Shown piece by piece: positions 1 through 4,730 of a stretch of DNA of 9,083 nucleotides (positions are counted from its first letter, which is position 1; every line of letters begins with the position of its first letter). The notes under the pieces are model-generated. The model saw only the letters and a list, made by a program, of their open reading frames with translations. It ran no database searches and was not told the DNA's origin. The position numbers and the translations under genes were made by a program. The stretch is from CAZNQW01 sp964575225 (GTDB lineage Bacteria > Chloroflexota > Anaerolineae > JAAYZQ01): positions 1 through 9,083 of the forward strand of contig CAZNQW010000158.1 in the NCBI GenBank assembly GCA_964575225.1, read 5' to 3'.

Positions 1-10
1 AAATCCAATA

Positions 11-93
11 ACAAGGCGCCTACTCGTCCCCGTTACCGAACTTCGAACAGTCACGGAAAAGCGGGTGTAGTTGGGACGAGTGCCAGGCCTTGT
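11..93. repeat. Imperfect inverted repeat upstream of lepB
   Basis: The arms are 11-30 and 73-93. Nine bases pair perfectly (ACTCGTCCC at 22-30 with GGGACGAGT at 73-81). After a small internal loop, seven more pair (ACAAGGC at 11-17 with GCCTTGT at 87-93). The 42-nt interior holds a further short CCGT/ACGG pairing. It lies upstream of the lepB promoter, so it is not part of that mRNA leader. No T-run follows on either strand, so it is not a convincing intrinsic terminator, and it does not fold as a tRNA. It could be the 3' structure of a transcript starting left of the window, or a small structured RNA. Its function is unknown. Confidence 0.4.
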
Positions 94-154
94 TCATGCG
101 ATTCTGTTTGGTTCTGGCGGCCATTTTGCTTTTGCTCCGCTCTGTGTGGTCGGC

Positions 155-183
155 TTGCCTTGCAGTAAGAACTGGGTTATAAT
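155..183 (+). promoter_or_regulatory. Sigma70-type promoter for lepB and probably the BMC operon
   Basis: A perfect TATAAT -10 box (178-183) lies 17 bp downstream of TTGCCT (155-160), which matches the -35 consensus TTGACA at four of six positions. Transcription would start near 190. This rules out translation starts upstream of about 190 for lepB. Because lepB overlaps the start region of the next gene and later gaps are short, the promoter may drive the whole BMC cluster. I saw no comparable promoter in the later intergenic gaps. Confidence 0.65.
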
Positions 184-246
184 CGTAGAGTGTCGGCCCG
201 GTTGGGGTATGGCCTCGACCAGGCCTCAGCGACAAGGGGCCCAGGC

Positions 247-253
247 GGAAGGA
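247..253 (+). promoter_or_regulatory. Shine-Dalgarno site supporting TTG start of lepB
   Basis: GGAAGGA is followed 9 nt later by TTG at 263, in frame with the signal peptidase. The alternative in-frame ATG at 209 has only a GGGG run directly abutting it and would add an 18-residue polar extension with no family counterpart. Confidence 0.5.
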
Positions 254-262
254 TGTAGACCG

Positions 263-817
263 TTGGTGGAACAATCCCAGCCACACCAAAAGTCGATCGC
301 ACGTGAGTTCATAGAAACGCTGCTGCTGACCCTGCTGATCTATGCAGTAGTGCGGGGTTTTCTGTTCGAGAACTATCGAGTGGTCGGTCACAGTATGTTG
401 CCTACGCTTCAGGATAACCAGTTTCTGGCGGTCAACAAACTGAGTTATCGGTTGCACCCCCCCGAACGGGGCGACATCATTGTCTTTCGCGATCCCAACG
501 GCGATGGTCGCAAGCTCATCAAGCGCGTGGTCGCTTTGGAAGGGGAAGTTATCGAGGTCCTAAACGGCCGGGTCTATGTCAACCAACTGCCTCTGCGAGA
601 ACCCTACATTCAGGAACCGGGCGATTATTCCTATGCGGCCATCACCGTCCCCCCCGGACAGGTGTTCGTCCTGGGCGACAACCGCAACAACTCCAGCGAT
701 TCTCACAATTGGGGAACCCTGTCCAAAGAGACGATTGTAGGCAAAGCATGGATCTCGTATTGGCCGCCCGAGCTGTGGACCATTATACGCCACGAGGCCT
801 ATGACGGGTTATTGTGA
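263..817 (+). CDS. lepB: Type I signal peptidase (SPase I, S26A family)
   Basis: This membrane-anchored serine/lysine protease removes signal peptides from exported proteins. From the TTG start it is 184 aa, typical of the short bacterial forms. A single N-terminal membrane segment spans about residues 16-35, followed by the external catalytic domain. Box B (VVGHSMLPTL) gives the nucleophile Ser44. Box D (KLIKRVVALEGE) gives the general base Lys87. Box E is GDNRNNSSDSHNWG at about 138-151, with His where Arg is more usual in the SDSR motif. The start is uncertain: TTG 263 has the best ribosome site, ATG 209 is the alternative, and frames opening further upstream precede the promoter. The TGA stop (815-817) overlaps a possible GTG start of the isomerase gene, so the two are probably co-transcribed. 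A role in the microcompartment is not expected, because BMC enzymes are cytosolic. Confidence 0.93.
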   Translation: MVEQSQPHQKSIAREFIETLLLTLLIYAVVRGFLFENYRVVGHSMLPTLQDNQFLAVNKLSYRLHPPERGDIIVFRDPNGDGRKLIKRVVALEGEVIEVLNGRVYVNQLPLREPYIQEPGDYSYAAITVPPGQVFVLGDNRNNSSDSHNWGTLSKETIVGKAWISYWPPELWTIIRHEAYDGLL

Positions 818-828
818 AGGTTTCGGAG

Positions 829-1584
829 ATGGCATTGTCTGAGGATCATATCAGGAGCCTGGTGCGCCAAGTGCTGTTGAGAACGTTAGGGCCTGACGGA
901 ATCGTCGAAACCCCTGGCGCATCCTCAACGCCACCGGCGCCCCCTTCGCCTCGCCTCACCATCAGCGAAGCCGACGTCCTCCAAGTGCCTCGCGGTGGAG
1001 AGTTGTCTATCCCAGATGGGGGCAAAGTCACCCCCCTCGCCCGTGAGGCAGCCCTCCAGCGCCGCGTCACGCTGGTGCCCGAAATGTCTGTCCTACCCGT
1101 GGAAAAACCAGGCGCCAAGACTCTCACGCATCGGGTGGTGGCCCTGGGGGCCGACCACGGCGGGCTGGCGATGAAGGACGATCTGAAGGCCTTTGTGGGA
1201 GAACTCGGATACCCGGTCGTAGACTGTGGCACCCACACACCCGAAGCAGTTGACTACCCCGACCTCGCCTACGCCGTGGCCCGCCTGGTGGCCGAAGGAA
1301 AAGCCTGGCGAGGCATCATCGTCGACGGGGCCGGGATCGGTTCGTGCATGGCGGCCAACAAAGTGCCCGGGGTGCGGGCTGCCCTGTGCTACGATCATGC
1401 AACGGCAGTCAATTCTCGCGAGCACAACGACGCCAACGTCCTCACCCTGGGGGGCGCGCTGCTGGGCCGCAATCTGGCGAGGCAGATCGTCCAGACGTGG
1501 CTGGAAACCCCCTTTGGGGGTGGACGCCACGCCAAGCGAGTGGACAAAATCATGGATATCGAACACCGTTATCTGCGCAAATAA
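829..1584 (+). CDS. BMC-associated RpiB/LacAB-type sugar-phosphate isomerase with encapsulation peptide
   Basis: Predicted aldose-ketose isomerase of a phosphorylated sugar, probably inside a microcompartment. From ATG 829 it is 251 aa, about 100 longer than ordinary RpiB. Residues 1-21 form an amphipathic helix (EDHIRSLVRQVL), the usual BMC targeting signal. A Pro/Ala/Ser linker (22-42) and a short separate segment (about 43-85, with VTPLAREAA) follow. The RpiB domain starts at about 102. It keeps DH (109-110), EHNDANV (His199, Asn200) and GGRHAKRV (Arg233, His234, Arg237), which bind sugar and phosphate in the family. The loop that carries catalytic Cys66 in E. coli RpiB (CGTGVG) reads DGAGIG here (Asp166), so the classical base is missing. 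GTG 814 and TTG 835 are alternative starts; TTG 835 has GGAG at 6 nt. True substrate unknown; ribose 5-phosphate isomerase activity should not be assumed. Confidence 0.85.
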   Translation: MALSEDHIRSLVRQVLLRTLGPDGIVETPGASSTPPAPPSPRLTISEADVLQVPRGGELSIPDGGKVTPLAREAALQRRVTLVPEMSVLPVEKPGAKTLTHRVVALGADHGGLAMKDDLKAFVGELGYPVVDCGTHTPEAVDYPDLAYAVARLVAEGKAWRGIIVDGAGIGSCMAANKVPGVRAALCYDHATAVNSREHNDANVLTLGGALLGRNLARQIVQTWLETPFGGGRHAKRVDKIMDIEHRYLRK

Positions 1585-1599
1585 GGAGCCATTGGAAAG

Positions 1600-2481
1600 G
1601 TGCAACTGGATTCCGCAACAGTCGAGCGTCTGATCGAAGAGATCACCCGCCAGGTGTTACTCCTCTTGCGTGAAGAGGAAGCCAAAGCCGGCGCAGGGGC
1701 CGAACGCTGCGATAGCTGTATCGAGCAGTGCATTTCGAGCTGCCAGCCTGAAGTACAACAGATCATCCATGCGGGAGCCTCACGGCTGACATCCACCGTC
1801 GGCAATGTCGATGTGGGGGCCGACATCGCTACGATGATCGATCATACCCTCTTAAAGCCCGACGCCACCCAAGATCAGATCGCCCAACTCTGCTACGAAG
1901 CGCGCACATATGGCTTTGCTGCCGTCTGCATCAACCCGACCCACGTCAAACTCTGCGCCGAGCTGCTCAAAGGCAGTCCCGTCCATGTGTGCACCGTGGT
2001 CGGCTTTCCACTGGGGGCCACGCCGCCCGAAGTCAAAGCCTACGAGGCCCAGCAATCCATCGACCACGGCGCCGTCGAGGTCGACATGGTGATCAACATC
2101 GGCGCCCTCAAGTCCAAAGACTATGCTCTGGTGGAGCGGGATATTGCCACGGTGGCCCGCACCTGCCACACAGGGGGTGCCCTGCTCAAAGTCATCATCG
2201 AGGCCGCGCTATTGACCGATGAAGAAAAGGTGATCGCCTGTCAACTGGCCAAAGCCGCCAAGGCGGATTATGTCAAAACCAGCACCGGATTTGGCCCCGG
2301 TGGCGCCACGGTCCACGACGTAGAGCTCATGCGCCGCGCTGTGGGTCCCGAAATGGGCGTCAAGGCCGCAGGAGGCATCAAGAGCTACCAGGATGCTGAG
2401 GCCATGGTAAAAGCGGGGGCCACTCGCATCGGCGCCAGCGCGGGCATCAAAATTGTCGAACAGGCCGGATCGGCACGGTAA
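1600..2481 (+). CDS. deoC: Deoxyribose-phosphate aldolase (DERA) with BMC targeting extension
   Basis: Class I aldolase that cleaves 2-deoxy-D-ribose 5-phosphate to glyceraldehyde 3-phosphate and acetaldehyde. It is 293 aa, against roughly 210-260 for ordinary DeoC. Residues 1-24 form an amphipathic helix (VERLIEEITRQVLLLL), the likely encapsulation peptide. A Gly/Ala linker and a cysteine cluster C37-x2-C40-x3-C44-x3-C48 follow. The TIM barrel begins near 75 with MIDHTLLKPDAT. Catalytic residues are visible: Asp162 in VEVDMVINIGAL, Schiff-base Lys197 in LLKVIIEAALLT and Lys226 in YVKTSTGFGPGGAT. The phosphate-binding end GVKAAGGIKSYQDA is intact. The GTG start sits 11 nt after AAGGAG (1583-1588), which overlaps the stop of the isomerase gene. 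Acetaldehyde is the volatile, toxic intermediate expected to be confined by the shell and passed to the dehydrogenase at 4731. Confidence 0.93.
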   Translation: MQLDSATVERLIEEITRQVLLLLREEEAKAGAGAERCDSCIEQCISSCQPEVQQIIHAGASRLTSTVGNVDVGADIATMIDHTLLKPDATQDQIAQLCYEARTYGFAAVCINPTHVKLCAELLKGSPVHVCTVVGFPLGATPPEVKAYEAQQSIDHGAVEVDMVINIGALKSKDYALVERDIATVARTCHTGGALLKVIIEAALLTDEEKVIACQLAKAAKADYVKTSTGFGPGGATVHDVELMRRAVGPEMGVKAAGGIKSYQDAEAMVKAGATRIGASAGIKIVEQAGSAR

Positions 2482-2487
2482 AAGGAG
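2481..2487 (+). promoter_or_regulatory. Shine-Dalgarno site setting TTG start of the BMC-T gene
   Basis: AAAGGAG overlaps the last base of the deoC stop codon and lies 7 nt before TTG 2495. Starts further upstream in the same frame lie inside deoC and would add residues unlike any shell protein, so TTG 2495 is preferred. Confidence 0.75.
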
Positions 2488-2494
2488 ACGAACA

Positions 2495-3133
2495 TTGGCA
2501 GTCGACTTGCGTTCCTACGTGTTTCTGGATAGCTTGCAGCCCCAAATGGCTGCTTTTGTCGGATCGACGGCGCGCGGCTTTTTGCCTCTGGCGGGCGACG
2601 CCTCGCTGTGGGTCGAGATCTCGCCCGGCATCGAGATCAACCGCATCACCGACATCGCGTTAAAGTCCACCAAGGTGCGCCCGGCTGTTCAGGTGGTCGA
2701 ACGCCTCTTTGGCCTGCTGGAGGTTCACTCCTCCGACCAGGCCGAGGTGCGCGCCGCTGGAGCCGCCATCTTGGACGCGCTTGAGGTCCAGGCGGAGGAA
2801 CGATGGAAGCCGTCGATCCTGTCCAGCCAGATCATCCGCCGGGTGGACGCCCACCAGACCCAGCTCATCAACCGCAACCGCAACGGCATGATGCTGATCG
2901 CCGACCAGACCCTGTACATTATGGAGGTCGAGCCGGCAGCCTATGCGGTCTTGGCGGCCAACGAAGCCGAAAAGGCTGCCGAGATCAACATCGTCGAAGT
3001 GCGTCCCTTTGGCAGCTTTGGGCGGGTTTATTTGGGCGGCGAGGAGCGCGACATTATGGCCGGCTACAGCGCTGCCGTGCAGGCCATTGAAGACATTGCC
3101 GGTCGTACGGTCGAATCGCGGCGCAAGGACTAG
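2495..3133 (+). CDS. BMC-T tandem-domain trimeric shell protein
   Basis: Shell tile of a bacterial microcompartment. From TTG 2495 it is 212 aa, about twice a single BMC domain and right for a BMC-T protein, three of which form a pseudohexamer. Domain 1 covers about 1-100 (starting LRSYVFLDSLQPQMAAF, with VVERLFGLLEVHS). Domain 2 covers about 108-205 (SQIIRRVDAHQTQLINR, EVEPAAYAVLAANEAEKAA, GSFGRVYLGG). The repeated motif 'alanine-rich helix then EVR/EVH strand' marks the two halves. From memory the protein resembles the stacked-trimer BMC-T class of Haliangium ochraceum and CsoS1D-like proteins, whose larger pores are thought to open and close for bulky substrates or cofactors. Whether this copy is permuted or stacks cannot be settled by eye. 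It is the only BMC-T in the window and sits between deoC and the BMC-H gene. Confidence 0.85.
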   Translation: MAVDLRSYVFLDSLQPQMAAFVGSTARGFLPLAGDASLWVEISPGIEINRITDIALKSTKVRPAVQVVERLFGLLEVHSSDQAEVRAAGAAILDALEVQAEERWKPSILSSQIIRRVDAHQTQLINRNRNGMMLIADQTLYIMEVEPAAYAVLAANEAEKAAEINIVEVRPFGSFGRVYLGGEERDIMAGYSAAVQAIEDIAGRTVESRRKD

Positions 3134-3196
3134 CTCGGATCCACGGTGCCGGTTAGGGATTGACATCGCTTCCATGGTAAGGAGGAGAACAACGAA

Positions 3197-3502
3197 ATGG
3201 CAGAAGCATTGGGCATGATTGAAACAAAGGGATTCGCTGCGGTGGTCGAAGCAGCCGACGCTATGGTCAAGGCCGCCAAGGTAGAATTGGTGAGCTATGA
3301 AAAGACCGGTGGCGGCTATGTGACCGCTGTCGTCCGCGGCGATGTGGCAGCCTGCAAGGCCGCCGTCGAGGCGGGTGTGCGCGGGGCGGAAAAAGTTGGT
3401 GAAGTGGTCTCGGTCCACGTCATCCCCCGGCCACACGCCAACGTCGACCTGGTGCTGCCCTTGGGCCGCCGCGAGCAGGTGTTGGAGGAGATGGGCGAAT
3501 AG
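3197..3502 (+). CDS. BMC-H hexameric shell protein (PduA/CcmK family)
   Basis: Major facet protein of a microcompartment shell. It is 101 aa, the standard single-domain length. The diagnostic PduA/CcmK pattern is present: ALGMIETKGFAAVVEAADAM at 4-23, VELVSYEKTGGGYVTAVVRG at 29-48 and DVAACKAAVEAG at 49-60. The pore loop reads KTGGG (36-40) where PduA has KIGSG, so the central pore is lined by glycines with a Thr preceding them. The C-terminus (VHVIPRPHANVDLVLP, then a charged tail) ends conventionally. The ribosome site GGAGGAG (3181-3187) lies 9 nt before the ATG and is among the strongest in the window, fitting the high copy number expected of this subunit. No second BMC-H paralogue is present, unlike Pdu and Eut loci. 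Confidence 0.96.
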   Translation: MAEALGMIETKGFAAVVEAADAMVKAAKVELVSYEKTGGGYVTAVVRGDVAACKAAVEAGVRGAEKVGEVVSVHVIPRPHANVDLVLPLGRREQVLEEMGE

Positions 3503-3629
3503 GGCGAACTGCACCGGCGCCCACAGGGGTTCAGCTCTCCCGCAGCTCAGGTATTGGCCAACCCTGAACGAACTCGGACAGGGGGGTGGCCTGGGTACGA
3601 AATGGGGGCGTGCGACGAGGAGCAAAGGC

Positions 3630-4325
3630 ATGGAAGTGGCGCCCGGCCTCCACTGGGTAGACCGCATCTGGGACGTAAAGGTCTATATTCTTCTGGAGCA
3701 AGAGCGCACAATCCTGATTGACGCTGCCATGCCAGGACGCGAAAAGGCCATCTGGCAGCACCTGGCAGCATTGGGCCGCCCGCCGGAGGCGGTGGACGAG
3801 ATCTGGCTCACGCACGGCGACATCGATCACATGGGCAGCGTGGCTGCCCTGAAACAGCGCTCAGGAGCCCAAGTGGTGGTTCATCAGGCCGATATGCCCA
3901 TGGTAGAAGGACATCAGGAACGGGAACTTGGCCCGGTGCCTGGCTCGGGGTTCTTGCAGCGGCTGTTCAACGGGTGTAACCGCCACATCTTCCGCTATCA
4001 GCCGGTGCGGGTCGACCGGACCGTCACAGATGGACAGACAGTGGGCGATTGGGAGGTTGTACACGTGCCCGGCCATACGCCGGGAAGCGTGTGCTACTAT
4101 CACCCCAAACGGAGGATCGCGATCGTGGGCGATGCTCTGAACTACAAACGTGGGCAGTTGGGCGCGCCTCCCTTGATCGTCGCCCCCGATCCGGCCCAGG
4201 CCTATGCCTCGATCCGCCGGATCGCCGACCTGGATTTCGGGGTGTGCTGTTTTGGCCACGGTGCGCCTCTGGTGGAAAACGCCCGGCAGCGGGTTCGAGC
4301 TTTTGCGGATTCGCTCCCAGGCTGA
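3630..4325 (+). CDS. Metallo-beta-lactamase-fold hydrolase with HxDxDH metal motif
   Basis: Predicted metal-dependent hydrolase of 231 aa. The reaction is not identifiable; MBL-fold enzymes include thioesterases, lactonases and glyoxalase II-like enzymes. The metal motif reads THGDIDHMG (His62, Asp64, Asp66, His67), so the second His of the usual HxHxDH is replaced by Asp64. This variant also occurs in other uncharacterised MBL-fold proteins. The remaining ligands are present: His149 in VPGHTPGSV, Asp168 in VGDAL and His210 in FGHGAP. There is no signal peptide and no BMC-type N-terminal helix; the protein starts directly with MEVAPGLHWVDRI. GAGGAG (3617-3622) lies 7 nt before ATG 3630. It stands between the BMC-H and BMC-P genes on the same strand, with a 127-nt gap before it and 28 nt after it. 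That suggests co-expression with the shell, but its link to the pathway is inference. Confidence 0.85.
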   Translation: MEVAPGLHWVDRIWDVKVYILLEQERTILIDAAMPGREKAIWQHLAALGRPPEAVDEIWLTHGDIDHMGSVAALKQRSGAQVVVHQADMPMVEGHQERELGPVPGSGFLQRLFNGCNRHIFRYQPVRVDRTVTDGQTVGDWEVVHVPGHTPGSVCYYHPKRRIAIVGDALNYKRGQLGAPPLIVAPDPAQAYASIRRIADLDFGVCCFGHGAPLVENARQRVRAFADSLPG

Positions 4326-4353
4326 GCCGGCCTATTCGTGGGGAGAGTGAGCC

Positions 4354-4644
4354 ATGCTTCTTGGCAAGGTAGTCGGCACCCTGGTGGCCGACCGCAAGGA
4401 CGAAAAGCTGGAAGGCTTCAAGCTGCTGGTGGTCAAGCGATTAACCATCGACGGCGCTGAAACCGGGGAGTATATCGTCGCCGCCGATGCGGTGCAGGCA
4501 GGCGTCGGCGATGTGGTGCTGTATGCCACCGGCTCGTCGGCGCGGCAAACGACCGTCACCGACAAAAAGCCGTGCGACGCGGTACTGATGGCCGTGGTGG
4601 ATACCTGGGAAGTCGACGGCGAGGTAAAATTCCAAAAATACTAG
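4354..4644 (+). CDS. BMC-P pentameric vertex protein (EutN/CcmL family)
   Basis: Caps the vertices of the microcompartment shell as a pentamer. It is 96 aa, the usual family length. The start MLLGKVVGTLVADRKDEKLEGFKLLVV is the signature EutN/CcmL N-terminus (beta strand, then K-x-E/D-K-L-x-G). The core AADAVQAGVGDVVLYATGSSA (residues about 48-68) carries the G-x-G-D-x-V-L turn and the GSSAR motif near the pentamer interface. The end VDTWEVDGEVKFQKY matches the family's closing strand. GGGAGAG (4340-4346) lies about 7 nt before the ATG. Only sixty copies are needed per closed shell, so a low expression level would be expected. A strong hairpin begins at the base after its stop codon and may separate its expression from the downstream enzyme gene. 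Confidence 0.95.
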   Translation: MLLGKVVGTLVADRKDEKLEGFKLLVVKRLTIDGAETGEYIVAADAVQAGVGDVVLYATGSSARQTTVTDKKPCDAVLMAVVDTWEVDGEVKFQKY

Positions 4645-4673
4645 CACGCTTTGGGCCTGGCGCCCAAAGCGTG
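4645..4673 (+). promoter_or_regulatory. Perfect 12-bp intercistronic hairpin after the BMC-P gene
   Basis: CACGCTTTGGGC (4645-4656) is the exact reverse complement of GCCCAAAGCGTG (4662-4673), separated by a 5-nt loop. It starts on the base after the BMC-P stop codon and ends 57 nt before the dehydrogenase start. No T-run follows (GAGACCGGC), so it is not a classical intrinsic terminator. It more likely stabilises the upstream mRNA, acts as a processing site, or is a partial terminator that tunes the ratio of shell to enzyme. Confidence 0.7.
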
Positions 4674-4730
4674 GAGACCGGCTAGACCTAAGCCTGAGGT
4701 CAGGGTCAGGGCCAGGGAAAAGGAAGGCAC

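Noticed and set aside
11..93. tRNA or tmRNA at the left edge
   Set aside because: The seven-base outer pairing invites the idea, but there is no D, anticodon or T-arm arrangement and no GGTTCGA-type loop on either strand.
71..262. Longer signal peptidase beginning at TTG 71
   Set aside because: It would start upstream of the promoter at 155-183 and add about 64 residues not found in the family.
3160..3165. Perfect TTGACA upstream of the BMC-H gene as a -35 box
   Set aside because: No -10-like hexamer lies 16-18 bp downstream; that position is the GGAGGAG ribosome site.
3502..3522. Small GGGCG/CGCCC hairpin after the BMC-H stop
   Set aside because: Only 5 bp with an 11-nt loop and no T-run; this is expected by chance in GC-rich sequence.
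2660..3667. A 335-codon open frame on the - strand opposite the shell genes
   Set aside because: It is antisense to three well-supported features, the product looks like reversed codon bias, and no ribosome site or motif supports it.
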